This document shows positions 7,932-16,186 of a stretch of DNA of 33,016 bases, piece by piece (within the stretch, counting starts at the first letter, position 1; each line of letters starts with the position of its first letter). The notes under the pieces were generated by a model. It was not told the DNA's origin. It saw nothing but the letters and a program-made list of their open reading frames with translations, and ran no database searches. Source of the stretch: an uncultured Prevotella sp. (GTDB lineage: Bacteria > Bacteroidota > Bacteroidia > Bacteroidales > Bacteroidaceae); the NCBI GenBank assembly GCA_934217675.1, contig CAKQCV010000025.1:1-33016 (forward strand), read 5' to 3'. Both the position numbers and the translations under genes were made by a program.

Positions 7932-8678
7932 ATGAAAAACAAATTAATCACATCATTATTACTTCTTTCTATATCACTTGCCATATTGGCAAAAGGTAGA
8001 AGAGTATTGTTTATCGGAGATTCAATAACCGATGGTGCATGGGGCAACAGCAAAGTATGGAACACCCCATCTGAACAACGAAATCAAAAAGACTTGAACC
8101 ATATATATGGTCATGGATATATGATGATAGCGGCATCACAGATACAAGCTTTACATCCGGAAGAAGAATGGACATTCTGGAATCGTGGAATAAGCGGTAA
8201 CACTTTGGACGATCTCGCAGCAAGATGGGATAAAGATGCTATTGCTCTTCATCCTGATGTAGTTTCAATATTGATCGGAACAAATGATGCAGACAAAGTA
8301 ATTAAAAACAAAACAGATTTCAACATAGAAGAATGGGGCAAACAATATCGAAAATTACTGAATAAGACAAAAAAACAAAACAATAGTGTTAGCTTTATAT
8401 TATGCACCCCATTTGTTGCCAAAGCTGGAAAGTTAGCCCAAGCTTCTGATTACAACAAAAGAGACAGCATAATTCTTTGCATGACAAAAGAAATAGAAAA
8501 AATTGCTACTGAATACAACGCTGTAGTTGTACCATTCAAATCTTTGGTTAAAAAAACAATAAAAGACCATCACACATTGCCTGCTTCCTATTGGATTTGG
8601 GATGGTATACATCCCACTCCAGCTATGCATTACCTAATGGCAGAAAAATGGATAAAGTGCTCAAAACTTGTAAAATAA
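7932..8678 (+). CDS. Secreted SGNH/GDSL hydrolase (esterase)
   Basis: 248 residues from the ATG at 7932; a TTG at 7890 gives a non-hydrophobic extension and was rejected. A signal peptide spans residues 1-20 (KLITSLLLLSISLAILAKG). The SGNH blocks are all present: block I FIGDSITDG (catalytic Ser31), block II with the NRGISGNT glycine, block III IGTNDAD, and block V DGIHPTPAMHYL with the catalytic Asp and His. Such enzymes often remove acetyl or other acyl groups from plant polysaccharides or their fragments; substrate is not determinable here. It is a single gene between an upstream structured region and a terminator. Confidence 0.92.
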   Translation: MKNKLITSLLLLSISLAILAKGRRVLFIGDSITDGAWGNSKVWNTPSEQRNQKDLNHIYGHGYMMIAASQIQALHPEEEWTFWNRGISGNTLDDLAARWDKDAIALHPDVVSILIGTNDADKVIKNKTDFNIEEWGKQYRKLLNKTKKQNNSVSFILCTPFVAKAGKLAQASDYNKRDSIILCMTKEIEKIATEYNAVVVPFKSLVKKTIKDHHTLPASYWIWDGIHPTPAMHYLMAEKWIKCSKLVK

Positions 8679-8681
8679 ACA

Positions 8682-8715
8682 ATATGGAGTTTCACAAGAT
8701 TTTGAAACTCCATAT
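8682..8715. terminator. Hairpin terminator between converging SGNH and menB genes
   Basis: ATATGGAGTTTC (8682-8693) pairs perfectly with GAAACTCCATAT (8704-8715) around a 10-nt loop. T-rich sequence follows on the minus strand (TGTTTATTTT), less so on the plus strand. A 15-nt near-palindrome, GACTTTGACAAAGTC (8733-8747), lies next to it on the menB side. Confidence 0.72.
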
Positions 8716-8766
8716 AAAACAAATAAAATCAAGACTTTGACAAAGTCATAATTTTGAACCATTTGG

Positions 8767-9594
8767 TCAAGGCAGTTTCGGGTATTTCTTGAAATCAGGC
8801 TTACGCTTCTCCAGGAAAGCTTTTCCACCTTCCTGCGCCTCGTCAAGGAAATAATAAAGCATTGTGGCATCACCAGCAAGTTCCTGTATGCCAGCCTGAC
8901 CATCAAGTTCTGCATTCAATCCAGCCTTTATCATTCTTAAAGCCAATGGGCTGCGTTCCATCATTGTGTGCGCCCATTCCATGCACTCATCTTCAAGTCT
9001 GTCGAAAGGAACAACTTTATTTACCATACCCATTTTTTCAGCCTCGGCAGCAGAATATTGCCTACACAAGAACCATATTTCGCGTGCTTTCTTTTGTCCC
9101 ACAATTCTTGCTAAATACGATGCACCGAAACCTGCATCAAAAGAACCGACTTTTGGTCCTGTTTGTCCAAATACTGCGTTCTCACTTGCTATTGTCAAAT
9201 CGCACATAAGATGGAGAACATGCCCTCCACCTATTGCATAACCATTCACCATAGCTATCACAGGCTTGGGAAGAGAGCGTATCTGCTTTTGAACATCCAG
9301 TACATTCAGACGTGGTACACCGTCTGCACCTACATATCCTCCCCTACCCTTCACATGCATGTCGCCACCAGAACAAAATGCCTTGTCGCCAGCACCTGTA
9401 AGTATCACCACACATATATCCTGTGCTTCTCTACAGTATGCAAAGGCAATGCTCATCTCATGAGTTGTGAGCGGAGTAAAAGCATTACGGTAACGTGGGC
9501 GATTAATTGTTATCTTTGCAACACCCTCACACTCCTCAAACAGAATTTCCTTAAAATCAAATCCTTCTATTCTTTTCCAAACTCTATTACACAT
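8767..9594 (-). CDS. menB: 1,4-dihydroxy-2-naphthoyl-CoA synthase
   Basis: 275 residues, the usual length. It is a crotonase-fold enzyme closing the second ring of the naphthoquinone from o-succinylbenzoyl-CoA in the cytoplasm. Hallmarks are [11 protein letters not shown] near the N-terminus, [21 protein letters not shown], the oxyanion-hole region [20 protein letters not shown], and [24 protein letters not shown], which is diagnostic for MenB over other crotonases. It is the last gene of the men group, 44 nt after menD, and a hairpin terminator lies beyond it. menC and menE, often next in Bacteroidetes, are absent here. Confidence 0.96.
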   Translation of the reverse strand: MCNRVWKRIEGFDFKEILFEECEGVAKITINRPRYRNAFTPLTTHEMSIAFAYCREAQDICVVILTGAGDKAFCSGGDMHVKGRGGYVGADGVPRLNVLDVQKQIRSLPKPVIAMVNGYAIGGGHVLHLMCDLTIASENAVFGQTGPKVGSFDAGFGASYLARIVGQKKAREIWFLCRQYSAAEAEKMGMVNKVVPFDRLEDECMEWAHTMMERSPLALRMIKAGLNAELDGQAGIQELAGDATMLYYFLDEAQEGGKAFLEKRKPDFKKYPKLP

Positions 9595-9638
9595 ATAAAT
9601 TTTGCGTTTTAAAATACTTTCAAATATTAAAAATTACT

Positions 9639-11309
9639 TTATATCAAATTATTCAACTCCTGTATTGTTCTTTCATCATCAGTTTCATTGGTAAAGACTT
9701 CAAAAACAATAGGACGATTGGTTGTCTCCGTCAGGAAATGTACAACTGCAATATAAAATTCTTCTGCATTTCTGGCAGAAAGATATCCTATATCATTTTG
9801 TTCACATATACCTCTTGCATTCACCGCATGGTGTCCAGCCACATACGGCATTGATTTGTCTTTGTTGTCAAATCCCTTCAATTGGCGAAATATAAAACCA
9901 CCGCCATTATTTATTATCATTACCCTGAAATTGCCACGAAGCATATCGTTCCAAAGAGCATTCTGATCATAGAAGAAACTCAGATCTCCAGTCACGCAAA
10001 AGACCATAGAATCTGTTGCAAGCGAAAATCCTGCAGCCGTAGATATACTGCCATCAATACCATTTATTCCACGATTGCACCAAATATAATGCTGAGAATA
10101 CAAGCATCCCAAACGCACTGCCATACTATTGGCATAGTGAACTTCATAATCATATTCCATGTCTTCCAGCGACAACTCCAATTCTCTGATTGCCATAAGC
10201 TGGGAGAACGATGGCTCATACGCATCAATGGCAGCAGATACGCTGTTTATCTGCTTTTGCCATAGTTCATAAGAAGAGTTTGGCTTCTCGTTTTCGCTTT
10301 TCTCCAACAGCTTCTTGAGAAAAAACTTTTCTGAACATGCCAAAATTCCAGTCTGGTGCATGAACATATCATGTATATCTCCGCCAGCATTTACTTCCCA
10401 GTGCTCGCAAATATCTGAATTTCTAAAAAACTTCTTTATATCTTTACTGACAAGTGTTCCACCCAACGATATGACAAAGTCAAATTTCGGACTGTTACCA
10501 AAAGCATCTTTAATCTTCTGCATCGCTTTGTCAAAAGGACTTGAATATGCTGAGGACAGAGGTTCATTCACTACAATGTATTTACCCTGAAGATTTTTTA
10601 TTATAAAATCAAGTTCTGCATCATGCCTCTCTATTTGTCCGATTACAATTACCTTGTTTTTGGCTTCAATAAATCTGTCAATGACAGACTCACAACTTGC
10701 AGCCATAACTTCGTCTATATAATTGCTGTTTATTTCTTTAATGTTTCTTGCCTCAAGAAGCTCTTCACATGTAAAATCAAAAAGCGGTTCATCAATGTGA
10801 ATGTTTATATGTACAGGTCCTTTTGTTCCAGATACAGCCTTATTTAGAGATATGTTCAGTAACATTGTGATATGATTTAACTTTATTGTGTCATTTTCAG
10901 CAATATCACAAATGTCTGTTTGGCTTTTTACATAATTGGATAAGGAATTTGTCTGAACCATCGTTTGCCCATCAAGTCTGCCAATCCATTCTTGTGGACG
11001 GTCAGCTGAAATTACAATCAGTGGAATATGCCTATAAAATGCTTCTACGACTGCTGGGGAAGTATTTAACAATGCAGATCCGGAAGTTACACAAACTACA
11101 ACAGGTTCACCGGTAGCAAGTGAAAGTCCAAGAGCATAAAAGGCAGCACTACGTTCATCTGTTACTTGGAAACATTCCATATCATCACATTCCAAAAAAT
11201 TATGAACAATAGGAATATTTCTCGAACCCGGACACAACACAGCTTTTCTTACACCCTTTGACAAAAGAAGTGAAGTCAATATATTTATTGTAGGCTTATT
11301 GCTAAACAT
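9639..11309 (-). CDS. menD: 2-succinyl-5-enolpyruvyl-6-hydroxy-3-cyclohexene-1-carboxylate synthase
   Basis: 556 residues from the ATG at 11309 (MFSNKPTINILTSLLLSKG), which matches the start of Bacteroidetes MenD proteins; the frame extends to an ATG at 11336 that would add nine residues. It is a thiamine-diphosphate enzyme joining isochorismate and 2-oxoglutarate. Visible features are the N-terminal VLCPGSRNIP motif, the TSGSALLNTSPAVVEA and SADRPQEWIGRLDGQT segments of the Pyr domain, and the C-terminal cofactor-binding GDLSFFYDQNALWN stretch with the RGINGIDGSISTAAG loop. It lies 45 nt (18 nt from the longer start) after menF in the same operon. Confidence 0.94.
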   Translation of the reverse strand: MFSNKPTINILTSLLLSKGVRKAVLCPGSRNIPIVHNFLECDDMECFQVTDERSAAFYALGLSLATGEPVVVCVTSGSALLNTSPAVVEAFYRHIPLIVISADRPQEWIGRLDGQTMVQTNSLSNYVKSQTDICDIAENDTIKLNHITMLLNISLNKAVSGTKGPVHINIHIDEPLFDFTCEELLEARNIKEINSNYIDEVMAASCESVIDRFIEAKNKVIVIGQIERHDAELDFIIKNLQGKYIVVNEPLSSAYSSPFDKAMQKIKDAFGNSPKFDFVISLGGTLVSKDIKKFFRNSDICEHWEVNAGGDIHDMFMHQTGILACSEKFFLKKLLEKSENEKPNSSYELWQKQINSVSAAIDAYEPSFSQLMAIRELELSLEDMEYDYEVHYANSMAVRLGCLYSQHYIWCNRGINGIDGSISTAAGFSLATDSMVFCVTGDLSFFYDQNALWNDMLRGNFRVMIINNGGGFIFRQLKGFDNKDKSMPYVAGHHAVNARGICEQNDIGYLSARNAEEFYIAVVHFLTETTNRPIVFEVFTNETDDERTIQELNNLI

Positions 11310-11354
11310 ATCTTGATTTAAAACTTTTCTAAACATTATAGTATATATGAGTAC

Positions 11355-12449
11355 TTATTGAGCCATCAAGCACTTCAGAATCGTCTGCATTTTATAAACA
11401 GTTTCATTCCATTCATCATATTCATTACTATCCTGCAATATTCCGCCTCCAGCATATAATTCTACTTTATTATTTGCATGGAGTTGCATACAGCGGAGCG
11501 TAACAAAAACACGAGTATCTTTTTCCGGATCAACAGAACCACAAAATCCACTGTAGTATTTTCTATTCAAATGTTCTTTACCAATAATTTGCATAGCTTT
11601 TTCAACAGGGTAGCCACATACTGCCGGAGTGGGATGAAGCACTTGCAATACTTCACCGATACTGATATTATGGTCAAGGCTCAAATTAAAATCAGTTCTT
11701 ATATGAACAAGATTTCCCGCTCTCACCGTTTTTGGTTTACTTTTATCAATAGTATTAGAAATATTTCTCAATACATTTTCTATATGAAATGAAACCAATT
11801 CTTGTTCTTCTATATTCTTCTTGCTCCATATTTTAGCAATAGGTTCACCGTTTTCTATATGTTCCTCTATCTTGTCTGATAAGTTCATTGTGCCTGCGAG
11901 CGAAATTGTATGCAAAGAATTTCCTGTCTTCTCACATAATATTTCAGGGGTAGCAACAAGCCACATTCCAGAAACATTGCTATTGACTAATGTGACAAAT
12001 GAGTTAGGATAATTGTTACATGCCTTAGCAAACAATTCTAATATATCAACTGCACCATCATAATGTATTTGCGAAGAACGTGCAAGAACAACTTTTCTCA
12101 AATCTCCTGTACATACCGCTGAATGAAAACATTCAAAATCCTCATGATAATCGCTACTGTTATCTATTATTTTTTTTATTCTAAATTTTTGTTTTGTGCT
12201 TTTATCACAATCTATAGATGAATTAAATATTTGCCTCAATTCACGTATTGTAACAGGATTTGCAGCTTTATTACAAAACATTACTATTGGTTCAGTGTCA
12301 GAAATCTTAAAAGGAGCAAATACAAAGCATGAACGTGAACCAATATCCATAAATGATTCTGTTAGGACAATATCATTATCTTCATATATTGCAAAATGAC
12401 ATTTTTCACCATCACCTGGATAACGATACGCTACAAAATTCTTATTCAT
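11355..12449 (-). CDS. menF: Isochorismate synthase
   Basis: 364 residues from the ATG at 12449, whose ATG overlaps the TGA of the preceding gene in an ATGA junction. The frame runs up to an ATG at 12533, but that would overlap the thioesterase by 88 nt. The chorismate-binding domain occupies the C-terminal two thirds: SLAGTMNLSD, HPTPAVCGYPVEKA, RKYYSGFCGSVDPEKDTRVFV and YAGGGILQDSNEYDEWNET, the last carrying the conserved Mg2+-binding glutamates. It converts chorismate to isochorismate, the first step to menaquinone. In Bacteroidetes this family is also called entC; the menD/menB neighbours settle its role. Confidence 0.94.
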   Translation of the reverse strand: MNKNFVAYRYPGDGEKCHFAIYEDNDIVLTESFMDIGSRSCFVFAPFKISDTEPIVMFCNKAANPVTIRELRQIFNSSIDCDKSTKQKFRIKKIIDNSSDYHEDFECFHSAVCTGDLRKVVLARSSQIHYDGAVDILELFAKACNNYPNSFVTLVNSNVSGMWLVATPEILCEKTGNSLHTISLAGTMNLSDKIEEHIENGEPIAKIWSKKNIEEQELVSFHIENVLRNISNTIDKSKPKTVRAGNLVHIRTDFNLSLDHNISIGEVLQVLHPTPAVCGYPVEKAMQIIGKEHLNRKYYSGFCGSVDPEKDTRVFVTLRCMQLHANNKVELYAGGGILQDSNEYDEWNETVYKMQTILKCLMAQ

Positions 12450-12862
12450 TTGTTCTTTGGAGTGATAATATAATTCGTTACATGAACTGTAGATATAAGC
12501 TCTCCTGCGGAGTTTGTTATCTGAACATCCCATACATGCAGTTTACGACCTTTACTTACAATGTGGGCCAAGGCTGTGACTGTATCGCCCTCCTCTACAG
12601 CTTTTACATGATCTCCACTAATACTCACGCCGACACATATTTTTCCAGGGCAAAGTGCTGTTGAGCCTACTCCAGCAACATTCTCAGCTAAAGCCAATGA
12701 TGCACCGCCACTCAAAAAGCCAAAAGGTTGCCTGTTTCGCTCGTCAACTTTCATCGTTGCCATACACATGTCATCATCAGGTGTAGATATGAAGTGCATT
12801 CCTATTGCTGTTGATAAATTCGGACGTTTCTCTATTATTTCTTTTATCTTGTCTATATTCAT
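12446..12862 (-). CDS. Hotdog-fold thioesterase, PaaI/MenI-like
   Basis: 138 residues. The hotdog thioesterase core is seen at PFGFLSGGASLALAENVAG, in which the Glu of LAEN is the expected catalytic base; most relatives have His where this one has Ser (GFLHGGAS becomes GFLSGGAS). The later VSISGDHVKAVEEGDTV and GRKLHVWDVQI segments are also typical. It heads the men operon and overlaps menF by 4 nt, so 1,4-dihydroxy-2-naphthoyl-CoA hydrolase (MenI) is the likely job. The alternative is a general acyl-CoA thioesterase. No consensus promoter is obvious upstream; TAGCTTTA (12925-12932, minus) is one base off the -7 consensus. Confidence 0.85.
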   Translation of the reverse strand: MNIDKIKEIIEKRPNLSTAIGMHFISTPDDDMCMATMKVDERNRQPFGFLSGGASLALAENVAGVGSTALCPGKICVGVSISGDHVKAVEEGDTVTALAHIVSKGRKLHVWDVQITNSAGELISTVHVTNYIITPKNK

Positions 12863-12957
12863 TTTTCTTGCTGAATTATCTTTGTATAAAGTTTTTGTGT
12901 ATAGAGTTTTTCTGGACTAAAGCGTAAAGCTATACGAAAATAACTCTTTTATTAAAA

Positions 12958-12988
12958 ATTATCCCCCGATATCTCATCGGAGGATAAT
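12958..12988 (-). terminator. Terminator downstream of galE
   Basis: ATTATCC (12958-12964) pairs with GGATAAT (12982-12988), then after one C/A mismatch CCGAT pairs with ATCGG around the loop ATCTC. On the minus strand the stem is followed by TTTTTAATAAAAG, which fits factor-independent termination of galE. Confidence 0.68.
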
Positions 12989-13008
12989 AACAACACAAAC
13001 ACAAATAC

Positions 13009-13039
13009 AACATGCCTATAGTGCAGGACATGTTTTTTT
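13009..13039 (+). terminator. Plus-strand hairpin terminator in the galE - men gap
   Basis: AACATG/CATGTT and CCT/AGG arms with one bulged A (13028) around a 7-nt loop (13018-13024) are followed by a T7 run on the plus strand. No annotated gene on the plus strand ends here, so it either caps an unrecognised RNA or is a protective barrier. Confidence 0.6.
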
Positions 13040-13060
13040 CCTTAGATACTTTACATAAAT

Positions 13061-14101
13061 TTATTGTATGCCGTCAGCACGAAGTTTCTGCTGCCACTTC
13101 CATGCCGAACGAAGCGTATCTTCAATATCAACTGTAGCTTTCCATCCTAAAACAGTATTTGCTTTTTGTGGATTAGCCCAAACTTTTTCTATATCCCCTT
13201 CACGACGTGGAGCATATTTCCAATTTAATTTCACTCCAGTTGCTTTCTCAAAGCCTTCCACAATCTGTAATGTACTTAATCCTTTTCCTGTTCCAATATT
13301 GAAAATCTCAACAGCGTCAGTTCCGTCTACATGAAGAATCCTCTCCATTGCCTTAACGTGAGCCTTAGCCAAATCCATAATATCAATATAGTCACGTATA
13401 CATGTACCGTCAGGAGTATTGTAGTCATTGCCAAATATTTTCAATTCCTTACGGATGCCTATCGCAGTTTGAGTTACAAATGGAATCAAGTTCATAGGAA
13501 CACCATTTGGCAATTCTCCAATCAGCGCAGAAGGATGTGAGCCTATTGGATTAAAATATCGTAATATTATTGATTTAATAGGCGCACCACTATGGATATA
13601 ATCTTGGATTATCTCTTCATTAACTTGCTTTGTATTGCCATACGGACTTAAAGCCTTCTGCATTGGAGCCTCTTCTGTTACAGGCAGATTTTCTGGTGAT
13701 GGCTGTCCGTAAACGGTACAACTTGACGAGAATATGATACCCTTTACTTTATATTTAGGCATGAGATCAAGCAAGTTTATCAAACTATTCAAATTGTTGC
13801 GGTAATAAAGAAGTGGTTTCTGAACGCTCTCTCCTACTGCCTTACTTGCTGCAAAATGTATTATTCCACATATACTTGGATATTTCTCAAAGACATTTTT
13901 CATTGCCTCATAATCGCAGCAATCAATTTTTTCGAATTGAGGGCGAACACCTGTTATCTTCTCTATTCCATCAAGGACTGCCTCGTTAGAATTCGAAAGG
14001 TTATCTACAATGACAACATTATAGCCATTCTCAATAAGTTCAACAGTTGTATGTGAACCTATAAATCCAGTACCACCGGTTACAAGTATTGTTTCTTTCA
14101 T
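13061..14101 (-). CDS. galE: UDP-glucose 4-epimerase
   Basis: 346 residues. The extended short-chain dehydrogenase fold is clear: NAD-binding GGTGFIGSH near the N-terminus, FAASKAVGESVQKPL, the catalytic Ser region SSSCTVYG, the YGNTK (YxxxK) catalytic pair, and RYFNPIGSHPSALIGE with the HVDGTDAVEIFNIGTGKG tail typical of GalE. It interconverts UDP-glucose and UDP-galactose for galactose use and for glycan synthesis. It is apparently a single gene with its own upstream -7 element and two hairpins downstream. Confidence 0.95.
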   Translation of the reverse strand: MKETILVTGGTGFIGSHTTVELIENGYNVVIVDNLSNSNEAVLDGIEKITGVRPQFEKIDCCDYEAMKNVFEKYPSICGIIHFAASKAVGESVQKPLLYYRNNLNSLINLLDLMPKYKVKGIIFSSSCTVYGQPSPENLPVTEEAPMQKALSPYGNTKQVNEEIIQDYIHSGAPIKSIILRYFNPIGSHPSALIGELPNGVPMNLIPFVTQTAIGIRKELKIFGNDYNTPDGTCIRDYIDIMDLAKAHVKAMERILHVDGTDAVEIFNIGTGKGLSTLQIVEGFEKATGVKLNWKYAPRREGDIEKVWANPQKANTVLGWKATVDIEDTLRSAWKWQQKLRADGIQ

Positions 14102-14121
14102 ACTATTTTATATTAACATTG

Positions 14122-14129
14122 CAAATATA
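14122..14129 (-). promoter_or_regulatory. -7 element of the galE promoter
   Basis: TATATTTG on the minus strand is an exact TAnnTTTG match 20 nt before the galE ATG. A TTTG lies 16 nt further upstream (14146-14149), closer than the usual 19-20 nt spacing. Confidence 0.55.
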
Positions 14130-14210
14130 GTAACTATTAATTAAACAAAGAAGACGTTAGTGTTTTAAATTCAAAAAAATTATATTTTTTATGTAAATCT
14201 ACACAAAAAA

Positions 14211-14294
14211 AGAAGTCTGCATAATATTTCGGCACCTACATTTCGCAAAACAACTGTTTAAGGAAACTAATGTCAAAATATTATGCAGACTTCT
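14211..14294 (-). terminator. Long hairpin terminator of the rnf operon
   Basis: AGAAGTCTGCATAATATTT (14211-14229) and its perfect complement (14276-14294) form a 19-bp stem with a 46-nt loop that can hold a smaller ACATT/AATGT stem (14238-14242 / 14269-14273). On the minus strand it is followed by TTTTTTT, 50 nt after the rnfA stop codon. The rest of this 243-nt gap (14102-14344) holds only the galE promoter and AT-rich sequence. Confidence 0.8.
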
Positions 14295-14344
14295 AAGAAA
14301 TAAAAGAGATGAGCTATTAACAACTCAAATCCTTATATCTGTAA

Positions 14345-14947
14345 TTATTGCAAGCCAAAAAGTATTTTCAATCCACCGTCAACTCCTGAGAATCCCATGA
14401 ATGCAAGACTTAATAATCCTGCTGTTACCAAAACAATAGCCATTCCACGCATTCCTTTTGGAATATTAACGAAAGCGAGCTGCTCGCGAATACCGGCAAA
14501 TACTGTAAGAGCAAGAGCAAAGCCTATTGCTGTTGAGAAAGCGTAGACTACACTCTGAACAAGAGAGAAATCTTTCTGTATTACTAGAATTGCAACACCA
14601 AGCACAGCACAGTTTGTCGTAATCAAAGGCAAGAAAATTCCCAAAGCTTGATATAGTGCAGGTGAAACTTTTTTCAAGATAATTTCCACCATTTGTACAA
14701 GTGCAGCAATTACCAAGATAAAAGCAATTGTTTGCAAATACTGAAGACCAAACGGATTCAATATGAAAACTTGTACAAGATATGTTACAATCGTTGCCAA
14801 TGTTAGCACAAATGCTACGGCTGCTCCCATTCCCAATGATGTACTAACCTTTTGAGAAACTCCAAGGAAAGGACATATTCCCAAAAATTGGGATAATACT
14901 ATATTGTTGACAAATATAGCTGAGATAAATATCAATATATATTCCAT
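14345..14947 (-). CDS. rnfA: Rnf complex subunit A (membrane)
   Basis: 200 residues with six hydrophobic spans. It starts MEYILIFISAIFVNNIVLSQFLGICPFLG, the hallmark of RnfA/NqrE, where the Cys in ICPFLG helps bind an iron-sulfur centre inside the membrane with its partner subunit. Later TNCAVLGVAIL, the mirror cysteine motif, is also present. RnfA and RnfE form an antiparallel pair in the electron-conducting core. It is the last gene of the operon, two bases after rnfE, and the long hairpin terminator follows. Confidence 0.96.
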   Translation of the reverse strand: MEYILIFISAIFVNNIVLSQFLGICPFLGVSQKVSTSLGMGAAVAFVLTLATIVTYLVQVFILNPFGLQYLQTIAFILVIAALVQMVEIILKKVSPALYQALGIFLPLITTNCAVLGVAILVIQKDFSLVQSVVYAFSTAIGFALALTVFAGIREQLAFVNIPKGMRGMAIVLVTAGLLSLAFMGFSGVDGGLKILFGLQ

Positions 14948-14949
14948 GA

Positions 14950-15534
14950 TTACGCTTTCTTAAATTTATTAACTATTGCAATAAGGTAGCCTAATGTTAT
15001 AAATGCTCCTGGAGGTAAAATAAAGAGCAACATGTTACATGTTTCAGGCAAAAGAGTAACACCGAAAATTGCGCCAGAACCAAGCAACTCACGAACTGCA
15101 CCAAGCAGTGTCAAAGCAATTGAGAAACCAAGTCCCATTCCTATACCATCGAAAATACTCTCTACAGGACCATTTTTACATGCAAAAGCCTCTGCTCGTC
15201 CAAGAATAATACAGTTTACAACTATAAGTGGAATGTAAAGTCCTAACGTAGCGTAGATTGCAGGTACAAAAGCCTGCATTATCATCTGTAAAATAGTAAC
15301 AAAAGAAGCTATGACAACAACAAAGACAGGAATACGTACCATGTCTGGTGTCAAGTTCTTTATAAGTGATATCACGAGGTTTGAACATATAAGAACAAAC
15401 ATCGTAGCAAGTCCCATCGACAAACCATTTATAGCCGAGGTCGTTGTGGCCAATGTCGGACACATACCTAAAAGCAGAACAAACGTAGGGTTTTCCTTTA
15501 TAACGCCGTTCATTAATATTTTAATATAATTCAT
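14950..15534 (-). CDS. rnfE: Rnf complex subunit E (membrane)
   Basis: 194 residues, six predicted spans. The start NYIKILMNGVIKENPTFVLL and the LGMCPTLATTTSAINGLSMG motif define RnfE/NqrD; the second cysteine motif VNCIILGRAEAFA is also intact. It pairs with RnfA in the inner membrane to carry electrons and couple them to ion movement. It lies 12 nt after rnfG and 2 nt before rnfA, consistent with one transcript. Confidence 0.96.
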   Translation of the reverse strand: MNYIKILMNGVIKENPTFVLLLGMCPTLATTTSAINGLSMGLATMFVLICSNLVISLIKNLTPDMVRIPVFVVVIASFVTILQMIMQAFVPAIYATLGLYIPLIVVNCIILGRAEAFACKNGPVESIFDGIGMGLGFSIALTLLGAVRELLGSGAIFGVTLLPETCNMLLFILPPGAFITLGYLIAIVNKFKKA

Positions 15535-15546
15535 TGCTCAACTTTT

Positions 15547-16185
15547 TTATTTAGTTGTTTGGTTATCTTTTACCTTTGACGCACCACTGTTAGCATCAGA
15601 AGCCTTACCGCTTTTATATGCATTGTAGGCATTATTAACGGCAAGAAGGAATGCACGGCTCGTAATTGTACTTGCTGTTATCGCATTCACGCTTCCACCA
15701 TCTTTACTTACAGTAAGATTGTCTGTAGAAGGATTCTTGCCTATAATACTTCCCTTTCCTTCTTTTTGAAACCATCCCTCAGCCTTTGCGCCAAGTCCAG
15801 GTGTCTCTGCTGTCTGCAAAATTGTATAGCCAAGAATATCGCCATTTTGATTAAAGCCAACAAGAACTTTCAGATCTCCGCCAAAGCCACCTGTTGTGCT
15901 TTCTACCGCAGCTCCAAGCTCTTTTCCATTCATATCTTGTGTTGAATGGACAACGAATTTTGCCTCTTTGCCGTTTATAGTCTGGCATACAGTATCATTG
16001 CTTGATACTTTTAAATCGCCACCACCCATAACTTTCTTTATACCGTCCGTAAGGGTTTTCTCTGCTTGCGCCTGTATAGGTCCAGTCGTAATGTTGTTTA
16101 CGTACGCAAGTATTGCACCTGTTATAAGAGCAACACCTACTAATACAACAACCATATTTGTAATTGATGATTCGAGTTTTTTCAT
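15547..16185 (-). CDS. rnfG: Rnf complex subunit G (covalent flavin protein)
   Basis: 212 residues with one N-terminal membrane span (MVVVLVGVALITGAILAYV) and a periplasmic FMN_bind domain. Segments GGFGGDLKVLVGFNQNGDI and AETPGLGAKAE are standard for RnfG/NqrC. The flavinylation site, usually S/T-G-A-T-x-S/T, reads TASTIT here (within NAITASTITSRAF), so Ala and Ser replace Gly and Ala while the acceptor Thr is kept. FMN would be attached by ApbE, not encoded in the window. The last 20 residues are Lys/Ser/Asp rich and poorly conserved. Confidence 0.94.
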   Translation of the reverse strand: MKKLESSITNMVVVLVGVALITGAILAYVNNITTGPIQAQAEKTLTDGIKKVMGGGDLKVSSNDTVCQTINGKEAKFVVHSTQDMNGKELGAAVESTTGGFGGDLKVLVGFNQNGDILGYTILQTAETPGLGAKAEGWFQKEGKGSIIGKNPSTDNLTVSKDGGSVNAITASTITSRAFLLAVNNAYNAYKSGKASDANSGASKVKDNQTTK

Positions 16186-16186
16186 T

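Larger units (their letters stand above)
12877..13039 (+). ncRNA. Candidate intergenic small RNA, plus strand
   Basis: In the gap between galE and the men operon (both minus strand), the plus strand carries an exact -7 element TATCTTTG (12877-12884), though without a good -33 element. Downstream come AGAGTT/AACTCT (12903-12908 / 12942-12947) enclosing CGTA/TACG, a second hairpin at 12958-12988, and a hairpin AACATGCCT/AGG-A-CATGTT at 13009-13034 with seven T's (13033-13039). No reading frame of note lies inside. An RNA of about 150 nt starting near 12890 is possible. Confidence 0.4.
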
